This document shows, piece after piece, positions 50,623 through 58,727 of a stretch of 64,000 bases of DNA. A model generated the notes under the pieces. It was not told the origin of the DNA and did no database searches. It worked only from the letters and a program-made list of their open reading frames with translations. Position numbers and translations under genes: made by a program. Source of the stretch: Nocardioides sediminis. GTDB lineage: Bacteria > Actinomycetota > Actinomycetes > Propionibacteriales > Nocardioidaceae. Location: NCBI RefSeq assembly GCF_003047295.1, contig NZ_PZYZ01000006.1:1-64000 (forward strand). The letters are read 5' to 3'. The stretch's first letter is position 1. Every line of letters begins with the position of its first letter.

Positions 50623-51054
50623 ATGGAGTCGACTTGGGAGAATCGGGACCTACCTGTACTTGAGTCAATCGTCAGATTGGCGGATCAGAAGCGTTCACCC
50701 GTCGGAGCGCAGCAACTGGTCGACGACACCGGGCTGGACATGGACGACGTCCAGCGAGCCATCTTCGCGCTCAAGAACGAAAATCCTCCGTTCATCGAGG
50801 TGGGACGTCCATACGCCAATGGGTTCTACCACCTCATCGGAGGGGTCACAGGCCATGCACGTCGGACCGTCGGCGCGTGGCCAACACCAGAAGATTTGAC
50901 CGATAGATTGGCGGCGGCGTTCGTTGAAGCAGCGGAGGCGGAGACCGAGCCGACCAAGAAGGGAAAGCTGCGCTCGGCCGCGGAATTCTTCGGTGGGGTC
51001 GGCAGAGATGTCTCATCCGAGGTCATTGCGAAAGTCATTACTCAAGGCATGTGA
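50623..51054 (+). CDS. Small winged-helix-like protein
   Basis: A 143-residue protein (an upstream ATG at 50593 is possible). The N-terminal part (LPVLESIVRLADQKRSPVGAQ, DDTGLDMDDVQRAIFAL) has a winged-helix-like pattern, followed by a helical C-terminus with an Ala/Glu-rich TKKGKLRSAAEFFGGVGRDVSSEVIAK segment. It may regulate the divergent operon or assist the protease gene downstream. No family name is certain. Confidence 0.55.
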   Translation: MESTWENRDLPVLESIVRLADQKRSPVGAQQLVDDTGLDMDDVQRAIFALKNENPPFIEVGRPYANGFYHLIGGVTGHARRTVGAWPTPEDLTDRLAAAFVEAAEAETEPTKKGKLRSAAEFFGGVGRDVSSEVIAKVITQGM

Positions 51055-51240
51055 CCAGCGCAGCTCGACGTACCGGACCCGGTCGCGACGTTGGGTATGC
51101 GTTCCGCGGCCGTGCTTGTCGGAGGTGCGTCGCTTCGCCGCGAGTCCGCGCCGGCGTACCTGCCTAAACCCAGTTCTCGCGTGCCACCGATTGCGAATCG
51201 CTACGCTTCCTCGTTCAAGCATCAACCGAGGGCGGGAACG

Positions 51241-52257
51241 GTGTCGGAGAACGATCGACCAAACGCACGGGAGTTCTGGGCGCGAGGCGTAGTGACTCCT
51301 TCTCCACTTCCGAGTTACCAACTGGAGCATCAGGCCGAATACTGGCGCGTCGTTGACGACAAACCGACGACGTGGCGAGACGCCACTGAGTACTCAAATG
51401 ATCCTCTCCTCTCCGACCTCTGGCGCAAGCTGCTCAAGCGCGCGCCAACGCACCTAGCGCAAGCCTTGTCGGGAACCTTCGTGGTGAAGCGCCAATCCTG
51501 GGAGTCACAGGCGGCCACCTGGGCGTCACCCCACCACTTCTCCGGCGCCTTCATTGACTTCAATGTGGGCTTCTCCGACGCGACCGCGCAGTTCGCGACC
51601 TTCTTCGAGAGAATCCGACGCGCAGACGCGAACGTCGAGCAATTGGCTGACGACGCCCGACGGATGGCATACGTCGCGGACCTCTGGCGGGAGACCGGGG
51701 AGGTGTTCGTGGGTGACTACGGGTTCACCGGTGACGAACTCACTCCGACGTCTATCGGGTTATCACTACTCGGTGATGTCTGGTGCCTGGCACACGAGGC
51801 TGCCCACCGAGTCCTTGGGCATGTCGAAGGAGTACGGCCTGCCACCGTCGACGAGTTCTCGGCCTCAATAGGCGAGCTAGCGGCAACGTTCGAGGAACCG
51901 GGCGGCATGGAGCTCCAAGCGGACGCGTTGGCAACGTACTTGCTGCGCGGAGACGAGCCGTACGATCCTGACAGCCAGGCTGCCTTCGAGGCGTGCTTCG
52001 GTTCTCATCTTGCGCTCGGCGTTCTCAAGTTGGGAGACGCAGACCCCGAGAACGGAGATGCGGACCACCCGCCGATCGGTCGCCGGCTCGCCTTCAACGC
52101 CGAAGTTCAGGAACGGCTGACGGGTGGCGCTTACTCCCAGCCCGTCCGTGCTGACATCGAATGGTCGACGGCTCTTGTCGAGGCGACCATCGTCGCGGCA
52201 ACCGCGCGTGAGGCTGATGCCGCCGCTGCTCAGCAGAACCCGTTGCCCGAGAGGTAG
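51241..52257 (+). CDS. Zinc metallopeptidase-like protein (HEAAH...H)
   Basis: A 338-residue protein. A zinc-site motif LAHEAAHRVLGH has His185, Glu186, His189 and His194, with a possible third-ligand region in MELQADALATYLL. The remaining sequence is helical, without a membrane segment. M78/M48-like in motif, but no family is certain. An upstream GTG/ATG frame exists to 51091; GTG 51241 is preferred because the 50 codons before it look non-coding. It may pair with the 50623 gene. Confidence 0.6.
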   Translation: MSENDRPNAREFWARGVVTPSPLPSYQLEHQAEYWRVVDDKPTTWRDATEYSNDPLLSDLWRKLLKRAPTHLAQALSGTFVVKRQSWESQAATWASPHHFSGAFIDFNVGFSDATAQFATFFERIRRADANVEQLADDARRMAYVADLWRETGEVFVGDYGFTGDELTPTSIGLSLLGDVWCLAHEAAHRVLGHVEGVRPATVDEFSASIGELAATFEEPGGMELQADALATYLLRGDEPYDPDSQAAFEACFGSHLALGVLKLGDADPENGDADHPPIGRRLAFNAEVQERLTGGAYSQPVRADIEWSTALVEATIVAATAREADAAAAQQNPLPER

Positions 52258-52308
52258 ATGACCTGGCCCAGCGGGCAGGCCATAGGACGCCGTCGACAAA
52301 CGGATTCG

Positions 52309-53343
52309 TCAGGAGCGTCTTTCCGCCGCCAACGTTGGCAAGTCATCAAGGGTGAGAGCGGCGGTGCGGTCAGTAGCAATGACGTAGCGCACCACCGCGA
52401 CCGGTTCGTACCCGTTCAGGGCGGGACGGAAGATGACGTCGTCGAGAATGAGCAGCGCCCAATAGCCACTTCGGTTCATCATGACCAACACGTCTCCGGG
52501 GGTGGTTCGCTCGGCGCGATTAGACATCGGCAGGGCGGCGAGGTCGGCGAGCGTTTCGCGGCGTTCAGCAGCGGCAGCGACCAAGCCGATGTTGCCGATG
52601 CCATCCTTGTAGTGGCGGACTCCCTTCGGTGCACTTGGGTGAATCGCACCGCCGTAGGGATAGTCCATGTGCAGCTCAAAGCGGGCCTCGTCGCTGCCAA
52701 GGGTGAACTGCCCCGAGTTTTCGTTCAGGTTCACCGCGACCAGCCCGCTCGTTCGGCCATCCCGCCAGCGGGCAGGGTCGTTGCGGATCGTAGCTCGGGC
52801 CTGAGCCTCGGTCGTGCCGACGAACGGGTTCGGGCCTAACGGCGGGGCGGCCTCGACCGGGGCCCCGTGCAGCTCGCGCAGCAGTCGCTCGTATGCAGCC
52901 TCATGGTCGCTGCGAAAGTCGATCCAGGTTCTGCCCACGAGGTATGTGGGCACAACGGGATCGTCTGCGACCGTGCCGGAGTCTGGGACAACCGGTATGA
53001 CGCGGTTGCCACCCAGATCGCGGTAGACGGTCGGAGAGACGATGGTCGTCTCGGTCCCGACACCGGAAGACTGCTCGGCGCGGCGGTCGGCCTTGGGGCC
53101 ATAGTCGTCGGAGAGCACGATCATGACACGGGCCGACGGATCGGCGTACCGCTCCATGAACAGGTTCAGGTCGTGGCCGAGGCGCACGTCCCATCGGTCT
53201 AGATGGACGTCGACACCGTTCGCGCGCAATCGACGAGCCAGGTTGGCGACCCACGCGACATGCTGGTCGCCGGCCCAGGAGTATGAAACGAAGGCTACGG
53301 GCGGCTCGGGCTGCTCGGGAGGCGGTGAGGTCTGCACGCACAT
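52309..53343 (-). CDS. SEFIR/TIR-like domain protein with unknown C-terminal domain
   Basis: A 344-residue protein. Residues about 15-150 form a SEFIR domain (VAFVSYSWAGDQHVAWVANLA, then VHLDRWDV and MERYADPSARVMIVLSDDY), the bacterial TIR-related fold that often acts as an NADase effector. Residues about 175-330 form a strand-rich domain (NPFVGTTEAQARATIRNDP; VAVNLNENSGQF; GDVLVMMNRSGYWALLILDD) that I cannot name. It is probably an antiphage sensor-effector. ATG at 53343; the frame extends to 53409 through the dispersed repeat, so the longer start is doubtful. Confidence 0.78.
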   Translation of the reverse strand: MCVQTSPPPEQPEPPVAFVSYSWAGDQHVAWVANLARRLRANGVDVHLDRWDVRLGHDLNLFMERYADPSARVMIVLSDDYGPKADRRAEQSSGVGTETTIVSPTVYRDLGGNRVIPVVPDSGTVADDPVVPTYLVGRTWIDFRSDHEAAYERLLRELHGAPVEAAPPLGPNPFVGTTEAQARATIRNDPARWRDGRTSGLVAVNLNENSGQFTLGSDEARFELHMDYPYGGAIHPSAPKGVRHYKDGIGNIGLVAAAAERRETLADLAALPMSNRAERTTPGDVLVMMNRSGYWALLILDDVIFRPALNGYEPVAVVRYVIATDRTAALTLDDLPTLAAERRS

Positions 53344-53390
53344 ACCTTGCCCGACTCGACGCGTCGGCGTGCGCTCTCCATGGCTCGGCG

Positions 53391-53408
53391 ACGTCCGGAT
53401 CTGTCGCA
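53391..53408. repeat. Dispersed repeat, short copy
   Basis: CCGGATCTGTCGC core in the 5' flank of the SEFIR gene, just before its chosen start. Confidence 0.5.
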
Positions 53409-53572
53409 TCTAGTTCGCTTCGAACCCGCGTCCTACCGCCGCGTGTACATCGTCGAGTTGGTCACGCGGCGCCCAGGCGCTGGCCTTGTCGATCTCGATC
53501 TACCGCTGGCTTCGCGTGCGCGCGTCCGTCCTCGCGCCACCCCTACGACAAGAGTTGGTCAGGAAGACGCGT

Positions 53573-53953
53573 TCATAAGTACCCCGCCCCGGGCGCCTCC
53601 GGCGAGCGGCTGACAACAATCGCAAGTGCCAGGGCCATGACTCCGGTCGGCTCGAACTCCACACTGAGGGCAAGTTGCTCCCACAAGTCTTCGTCGCCGC
53701 TCAGAAGCGCTTCAGCCAGGCCGGCGGCGGCCGCGTTCACTTGCTCGTTGCGGAGTTCCCTGGAGTACCCCGTGTGGGACGGACACCCATCGCCATGTCG
53801 CCACATGCGACCAGCCCCAGGACGCGGACTGTCACCACCACCATGCATGACCTCCCCGCAGAGCGAGCACCTCGTTCGACCCGGCACGAACTTGCGAACC
53901 CCTTGATTCGGTCGCGAGATGATCGATGGGTTCCCCTTGAGTTGCCTCGCCAT
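53573..53953 (-). CDS. Small zinc-binding protein
   Basis: A 126-residue protein with a probable zinc site: CSLCGEVMHGGG near residue 32 and a later His/Cys pair in MWRHGDGCPSH. A hydrophobic C-terminal helix (GVMALALAIVVS) ends it. No family known. The frame continues upstream to 54163, but ATG 53953 is the natural start. Confidence 0.5.
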   Translation of the reverse strand: MARQLKGNPSIISRPNQGVRKFVPGRTRCSLCGEVMHGGGDSPRPGAGRMWRHGDGCPSHTGYSRELRNEQVNAAAAGLAEALLSGDEDLWEQLALSVEFEPTGVMALALAIVVSRSPEAPGAGYL

Positions 53954-54169
53954 TTGCTCCCCTAAGAGTCTCGAGACTCTCCCTAGAGAAGCCGCGCCCG
54001 TCAGACCGGTGAATTGGGACGATCGCCGCATGTGCCGCGACGCGTGACCGAACCGTTCCCCGACGACGACCACCTCTTTCCGCCGCGCTCGAGGGCTGCC
54101 GGCACGCGAGAGGTGGAACGCCTCATCCGTACGCCAGCGCAAGCGCGCTCCCGGTGCCACCATGACGTC

Positions 54170-54310
54170 ATGAACACTTGTCCTCAGTGCGCGGCGCCGA
54201 TCCCGACGGACCTCGACCGATCAGCAGCTGCAATTGAGTACTGCCCGAGATGCGACGCTGCCTTGTCACGCGAAGATCGCACCGGTGCATCTGACCAATG
54301 GCTTCCCTGA
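54170..54310 (+). CDS. Short zinc-ribbon protein
   Basis: A 46-residue protein with two Cys pairs (MNTCPQCAAPIP and IEYCPRCDAAL), a classic zinc ribbon. It is too short for more. Function unknown. Confidence 0.5.
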   Translation: MNTCPQCAAPIPTDLDRSAAAIEYCPRCDAALSREDRTGASDQWLP

Positions 54311-54377
54311 GGGCCTTGGCGCTTGGCCGGTGAGCTAGCCCCTAATGCGTCAAACCGCCGCCTGTCGGGGCCGGTGC

Positions 54378-54408
54378 GAACGACCGGATCTGCCGATGAT
54401 CGAGTGCG
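54378..54408. repeat. Dispersed repeat, medium copy
   Basis: GAACGACCGGATCTGCCGAT followed by GATCGAGTGCG, a diverged copy of the repeat, between the convergent zinc-ribbon gene and the winged-helix-like gene at 54413. Confidence 0.6.
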
Positions 54409-54412
54409 TAGG

Positions 54413-54796
54413 TCAGCGGCGTCCCCGCCGGGCAAGGTAGGTGTCGACGGCATCGCGCATGGCACCGGGCGGTAACGCGAACTCTTGGACGCGGACGTGT
54501 ACAGAAGCGAGCAAGCCCAGAACCGAGTCAACCTGATTGAAGAGGCTGCCGTTGCGACGGGCGACAAGCGCGGAGCCCGCGGATGTCAGAGCGAAGGTCA
54601 TGTCCGGTGTCACGACCAGAAGTCCACTGCCGAGCAGTCTGCGAACGGCGCCGTCCACCTCATCGTCGAGAAGGATCGCGTGGTTGAGCCCGTCCGCGGC
54701 CGCGACCACTTCGGTCAGCGTGCAGGGTGCCTGCGAGACGGCGATGGACGTCAGCACCCAGGCATCGGCGAACTCCCAGTCGCCTTCATCTTTCAC
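54413..54796 (-). CDS. Winged-helix-like small protein
   Basis: A 127-residue protein. The pattern DEGDWEFADAWVLTSIAV, then CTLTEVVAAADGLNHAILLDDE and VDGAVRRLLGSGLLVV, looks like a winged-helix DNA-binding or dimerisation fold common in actinobacteria, without a settled name. GTG at 54796 chosen because the frame upstream (to 54880) is low in family features. Confidence 0.6.
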   Translation of the reverse strand: MKDEGDWEFADAWVLTSIAVSQAPCTLTEVVAAADGLNHAILLDDEVDGAVRRLLGSGLLVVTPDMTFALTSAGSALVARRNGSLFNQVDSVLGLLASVHVRVQEFALPPGAMRDAVDTYLARRGRR

Positions 54797-54883
54797 GGAC
54801 GGATCCTTGCACCGAACGGCCGGACATGCCGCGACCCGTGCAGTCGGCTCATGCGAACGAGCGACTGGCGGTTCCGACAATCG

Positions 54884-55129
54884 CTACCGCATGCGCACGA
54901 CGACGGCGCGGCACCCGAACCCATCCTGACCCGGTGCTTCCCACTCCAGGTCAACCACGTCGCCCTGGGTCAGCGCCTTGTACTCAAAGACCTCCCCTCT
55001 GTGGCGGCTCTCCACGCGACGAGTCTCAATCACCGAGTAGTGGGTCCAACAGCCGCCCGGTGTCTCGGGACTGTTCAGGACACCCCAGCCGAGGTCCTCA
55101 TGCCACTCACGTACCTCGGCCCGCACCAT
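54884..55129 (-). CDS. Cold-shock-domain-like small protein
   Basis: An 81-residue OB-fold protein: VREWHEDLGWGVLNSPETPG resembles the RNP1-type KWFNxxKGFG strand of cold-shock proteins, and LTQGDVVDLEWEAPGQDG matches the later strands. It probably binds single-stranded nucleic acid. ATG at 55129. Confidence 0.68.
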   Translation of the reverse strand: MVRAEVREWHEDLGWGVLNSPETPGGCWTHYSVIETRRVESRHRGEVFEYKALTQGDVVDLEWEAPGQDGFGCRAVVVRMR

Positions 55130-55149
55130 GACGCGAGGCTACGCCGATC

Positions 55150-55199
55150 GAACGTCCGGATCTGCCGCTGATGGTGCGCGGATCTGCCGATGTGCGCGT
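55150..55199. repeat. Dispersed repeat, long copy 2
   Basis: Best match to the 871-920 copy (about 90%). It holds two CGGATCTGCCG units, so the element itself looks like an imperfect tandem pair. Confidence 0.75.
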
Positions 55200-55202
55200 C
55201 AG

Positions 55203-55463
55203 TCAGATCCAGCCGCCGCGCGAGCCGGACCGGACCTGCGAGCCCGGGCCGCGGTCAAAAGGCGCCTTGATGGCGTCCAGGGTGAGGCCCGCGAGAAGCA
55301 CCACGACCAAGCCGCCGACCAGGACCGCAAGCACGAGGGGCGAGCTGTGCGTCGTGAGGGCGACGACGGCACAAGAAGCGAAGAGGGCAACGGCGGCACT
55401 CGCACCGAAGACCTTCCACGACACGTGTCGGGCGGCCGTCCGGATGTCACCGCTGAGGCTCAT
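55203..55463 (-). CDS. Two-helix membrane protein
   Basis: An 86-residue protein with two hydrophobic helices (VFGASAAVALFASCAVVALT and PLVLAVLVGGLVVVLLAG) joined by a short loop and a basic tail. ATG at 55463. Function unknown. Confidence 0.55.
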   Translation of the reverse strand: MSLSGDIRTAARHVSWKVFGASAAVALFASCAVVALTTHSSPLVLAVLVGGLVVVLLAGLTLDAIKAPFDRGPGSQVRSGSRGGWI

Positions 55464-55556
55464 GACCTGAGTGTGGCGCACGCCGGCCGCAGATGCACGG
55501 GTACCGGTGCAGCCACTGCTGACGGCGTCGGGGTCGCCATCTTGGTCAAGATTCAC

Positions 55557-55580
55557 TGTCCGGATCTGCCGCGATCAGCG
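55557..55580. repeat. Dispersed repeat, short copy
   Basis: GTCCGGATCTGCCGCGATCAG between 55464 and 55620, upstream of the gene at 55621. Confidence 0.55.
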
Positions 55581-55620
55581 CGAAGGCCGTCGACGGATCC
55601 GTCGGCACTAGCCTGAGTGG

Positions 55621-55902
55621 GTGTCTGAGAAGGAAGCGCGTCGACAAGCACGCCAGCAAGTGGCCGCCTATCACGAGGCGCAGCTCGCCGAACTCGTTGC
55701 ACACGTCGCTGGCGAGATCGATCGGTTCCGCATCGGTGATCTCGACCCGTTCGATATGGATCGTGTGCTGTTCCAATACTCCCGAGCGGCGAAAGAGCTC
55801 TGGAAGTACTGCACCCTAGGCAACGTCGAGGTAACCGCACGCTTCGTACGCGAGGAACCGGCGATCGACTGGTGGGAGCGCGGAGCGTTCACGGAGCGGT
55901 GA
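55621..55902 (+). CDS. Small helical hypothetical protein
   Basis: A 93-residue charged, helical protein (EKEARRQARQQVAAYHEAQL; GEIDRFRIGDLDPFDMDRVL; YSRAAKELWKYC), ending in an acidic WWERGAFTER. Similar small proteins recur in actinobacterial accessory DNA; I know no function. GTG start. Confidence 0.6.
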   Translation: MSEKEARRQARQQVAAYHEAQLAELVAHVAGEIDRFRIGDLDPFDMDRVLFQYSRAAKELWKYCTLGNVEVTARFVREEPAIDWWERGAFTER

Positions 55903-55930
55903 CGCGCATGCGTCTTTCCTCCGCCTTGGA

Positions 55931-55946
55931 GGCCCGGATCTGCCGG
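55931..55946. repeat. Dispersed repeat, short copy
   Basis: CCCGGATCTGCCGGCG at 55933 onward, immediately downstream of the gene at 55621. Confidence 0.45.
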
Positions 55947-55983
55947 CGGGCGCTGGCCCTCCGAGGTGGACCGAGCATGCACG

Positions 55984-56289
55984 TCAGGATGCGGTGACTC
56001 GCGACTGAGCCGAAGCGGCCACAACGATGCCTGTTCCGTTGGGAACGCAAAGGCCGGTGCTGTCGGCGAGGACCAGCGGGACATCGACCGACCTGACCCG
56101 CTGTGCGCTCGACGTCCAGAATGCCGTGACACAGGGAGGAGTCTGGGTACAACCCGTGACCCGGTACGGCGTGGCCGCGCCAACCGCGGGCTGCCCGGAG
56201 AGCCGGACACGGGCAAGCGGGATGGTTGGCTGCGCCTGGCCGGCGTGGGTGCACAGGACAATCGCGCCCTGGGTCAGGACCTCACCCAT
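55984..56289 (-). CDS. PAAR-like spike-tip protein
   Basis: A 101-residue protein resembling the PAAR-like proteins of extracellular contractile injection systems: VLTQGAIVLCTHAGQAQPT, then VTGCTQTPPCVTAFW and VDVPLVLADSTGLCVPNG, with paired cysteines and repeated beta-strands. PAAR proteins cap the spike of phage tails and injection systems. It follows the gpV-like gene with a one-base overlap (TGATG). No sheath, tube or baseplate genes are nearby. Confidence 0.62.
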   Translation of the reverse strand: MGEVLTQGAIVLCTHAGQAQPTIPLARVRLSGQPAVGAATPYRVTGCTQTPPCVTAFWTSSAQRVRSVDVPLVLADSTGLCVPNGTGIVVAASAQSRVTAS

Positions 56290-56633
56290 CAGGTCACCTC
56301 CAGGGCGCCATCGTTCACCGACACCGTGGGGCCGGAGAGCTTGACCGATGCGCCCATACCGTTGCTGAATTCGATCCCTCCCGGCTGCATCAACACCGTG
56401 CCCCGCTCCAGCCAGCAACCGGACCAGATCGGGTAGTCAGTGTCGCCTCCCTCGAACTCCACCCAGACACCCGAGCCGACGGGTGGCACCCCGAGGTAGC
56501 CAAACGGAACGCATGGCATGGCCCAGACAGTTGCCTGATCGAGCACTGCCGGAACCGTCACCTGGATGCGCATGAGTCCCATCGGGTCGACGACGTTCTC
56601 GACCCTTCCGCGGTACTTGCCGTAGTTCGCCAT
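56289..56633 (-). CDS. Phage baseplate gpV/VgrG-like OB-fold protein
   Basis: A 114-residue protein with the OB-fold of baseplate protein V: YGKYRGRVENVVDPMGLMRI, then WAMPCVPFGYLGVPPVGSGV and WVEFEGGDTDYPIWSGCW, which are its hallmark strands. It lacks the long beta-helix of VgrG or T4 gp5, so it is the minimal form used in injection-system spikes. Orphan pair with the PAAR-like gene; probably a relic or a decoy-type accessory. Confidence 0.75.
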   Translation of the reverse strand: MANYGKYRGRVENVVDPMGLMRIQVTVPAVLDQATVWAMPCVPFGYLGVPPVGSGVWVEFEGGDTDYPIWSGCWLERGTVLMQPGGIEFSNGMGASVKLSGPTVSVNDGALEVT

Positions 56634-56793
56634 GACACCCACTCTGGCAGCGGAGCGCGCTGCGTGAGACGCGGTCGTCACGTTCGGGCTCACGAAGCCG
56701 CACACCCCGGGCGCTGCCAGTACAACGCTCGTTCCCCCGCCGGCCGGCCGCGAGCCCGTCGTCATCGACCGACGACGACGGGCCGCGGGGCGA

Positions 56794-57291
56794 TCAATCT
56801 GCGAGGGCCTTCCAGAACACGACCTTGTGGTCGCCCGGTCCGTAGAACTCTCGGATCTGCGCCTCTCGGTCAAAGCCACGGGCCTCGTAGAACCGACGAG
56901 TGGCTTCGTACTGGCCGGTGCTCGAGGTCTCAACGATGAGAACCCGTGCCGCAGCCTCACCTCTGTCGCGCAGCAGCTCCTCCAGGTGTGCAAGGAGGGC
57001 TGTACCGATCCCTGCTCCGTGCCGGGACGGGTGGACGGCGATGAAGTAAATGTTCCACAGCCGGTCTGCGAATGGCTCAGGAGCCAGGTAGGCCGCTGCG
57101 ATGACCTCATCATCCTGAGCCGTCACCACGAACCACTGATGGCTGTCGAGCTCTCCGTTGACCGCGCTGATGAACGCGTCAGTGAGCCCGTCGAGCTCAT
57201 TGACCGCGAACATGTTGTTGATGACAGCCAGGTCGGCGACTGCCGCCTGATCGCGGCTCCCGGCGCGTCGAACTCGTGTCGGGTTCTGCAA
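56794..57291 (-). CDS. GNAT N-acetyltransferase
   Basis: A 165-residue GNAT. Acetyl-CoA motif A is IYFIAVHPSRHGAGIGTALL (Q/R-x-x-G-x-G/A type), and the C-terminal part STGQYEATRRFYEARGFDRE is conserved. TTG start at 57291 behind GGAGAGG is the only start with a good ribosome-binding site. Substrate unknown. Confidence 0.82.
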   Translation of the reverse strand: MQNPTRVRRAGSRDQAAVADLAVINNMFAVNELDGLTDAFISAVNGELDSHQWFVVTAQDDEVIAAAYLAPEPFADRLWNIYFIAVHPSRHGAGIGTALLAHLEELLRDRGEAAARVLIVETSSTGQYEATRRFYEARGFDREAQIREFYGPGDHKVVFWKALAD

Positions 57292-57529
57292 GGTACCTCT
57301 CCAAGTCGTCGTGGCCGCCTCCAAGGGCGCGTCGATGAGCCGCAGGGCGGCAGATTGACTTGCCTGACGGGGCCGGTCGGCACAGCCAGGCTTACGACCC
57401 GAGGGCCGTGACTCACGAGGTACGCACAAAGCTCCTGACGATGAGGTCCTGCGAGGACCATACGGCCGAGTCCGGCTGCCCGATACTGGTTATCGCCTCG
57501 CTGTGCTCCGACGCTGGCGCGCCATGGCC

Positions 57530-57874
57530 TCACACGCCGCTGTCGTAGTCGAGAAGCAGCTCAGGGAGAGGCACTCCGGGGAGCGAAACTCCGTGCACGG
57601 CATGGACGAGGTCGCGGAACCACTGGTCGAACGGTGCCGGCGAACCGCCGAGGACGCCGAACGCCGCGTCGAGGTCGTCGGCCTCGAGGTGGACCACGGC
57701 GAGGTCGCCCGTCGCGGTGGCCTGGATCCATACGGCCTCGCGAGTGATGCCGGCACGCCGGCGCGCGTCCTCGTACGCCGCGCGCCGGTCACCGCGCCAG
57801 CAGGACGCCAGTGCGTCGCGGTCGAGGCCGGTCCGGCCCGGTAGCACCGGGAGCGCGAATCCCACCTGGGGCAT
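57530..57874 (-). CDS. Hypothetical protein, DUF6176-like
   Basis: A 114-residue protein; AYEDARRRAGITREAVWIQ, then DLAVVHLEADDLDAAFG and FDQWFRDLVHAVHGV, fits the dimeric ferredoxin-like actinobacterial family I recall as DUF6176. It is transcribed with the ABM-like gene 65 bases upstream. Confidence 0.55.
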   Translation of the reverse strand: MPQVGFALPVLPGRTGLDRDALASCWRGDRRAAYEDARRRAGITREAVWIQATATGDLAVVHLEADDLDAAFGVLGGSPAPFDQWFRDLVHAVHGVSLPGVPLPELLLDYDSGV

Positions 57875-57939
57875 GCGCGGATCCTTCCTGAGGGTCGTGC
57901 GGGCCGGAGGTCACGACATGCGCGCCACGATCGCCGGTG

Positions 57940-58236
57940 TCACACGGGCTGGACGAGGGTGGCCTTGAAGGGCGCGGCCAGCAGCTCGAACACCGGTGCC
58001 ATCGCCTCAGCGGTCGAGGGGTCGTTGATGACGGCCTCCCGGGCGGCTGCCGTCTCCCACTCCGCGATCTCGACCAGGGCGTCGGGGTCGTCGATGACCT
58101 CGTAGAAGTCGCTGCCCAGGCAGCCCATCTCGCTGAGGGCCGGCCCCATGCCGGCCAGCATCTCGTGGAGCACCACTGCGAGCTCGTCGCGCCGACCGGG
58201 CGCGGCCTTCAGCTCGACGATCACCTTGATGGACAT
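57940..58236 (-). CDS. Antibiotic biosynthesis monooxygenase-domain protein
   Basis: A 98-residue ABM protein: IKVIVELKAAPGRRDELAVVL at the start, FYEVIDDPDALVEIAEWET and ending in a hydrophobic strand. ABM folds act as cofactor-free oxygenases on aromatic compounds or as signal proteins. Next to a LuxR regulator and other small ferredoxin-like proteins. Confidence 0.82.
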   Translation of the reverse strand: MSIKVIVELKAAPGRRDELAVVLHEMLAGMGPALSEMGCLGSDFYEVIDDPDALVEIAEWETAAAREAVINDPSTAEAMAPVFELLAAPFKATLVQPV

Positions 58237-58261
58237 GCGGTTCCTCCTCCGACGGGGTGGA

Positions 58262-58528
58262 CTACTGCTCGACGTAGACGGTGAGTGGTGGCACCACGCC
58301 GTGGGACTCCATCTGGGCCAGCACCTCCGGGGGAGGCGCGTCGATCAGTGCCTGCAGGGCAGCCCTGTCGTGGATGGTCGCGCTCACGGCGATGCGACTG
58401 CTGCCGTCGGCTGCGACGAAGTCGGTGACGTCGCTGCCGACCGCGCCCAGCGCTGCGGCGCGCTCGTCCTTGCCCTTGAGCCAGCGCTCGATCTCGACGA
58501 CGTCGTGGGTGATGACCATGCGTGGCAT
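58262..58528 (-). CDS. Small hypothetical protein
   Basis: An 88-residue protein with MPRMVITHDVVEIERWLKG, then VAADGSSRIAVSATIHD and ALQALIDAPPPEVLAQM. The two-layer pattern hints at another ferredoxin-like dimer. Transcribed with the ABM-like gene, divergent from the LuxR-type gene. Family not recognised. Confidence 0.6.
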   Translation of the reverse strand: MPRMVITHDVVEIERWLKGKDERAAALGAVGSDVTDFVAADGSSRIAVSATIHDRAALQALIDAPPPEVLAQMESHGVVPPLTVYVEQ

Positions 58529-58727
58529 TGCGTGCTCCTTGCGGCAGAGGTGGGTGGGACCGTCCGGGCCGCGAGTGGTGGGCGACGGACGACTGGTGCG
58601 ACCTCGATGGTGATCCCGGCCGTCGGGGGAGACATCACTCGGTCGCGCGATGTCAGGTCCTCCCACACCTGGGGCACGTGGGTGCGTGGCTCTGGACCGC
58701 GACGTCGGCGGGGAGGAGACTCGGTGG

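Noticed and set aside
58650..58727. ATG at 58650 as start of the LuxR-type gene
   Set aside because: The GTG at 58728 has a GGAGGAG site and begins just before the conserved region; the 26 codons before it look non-coding.
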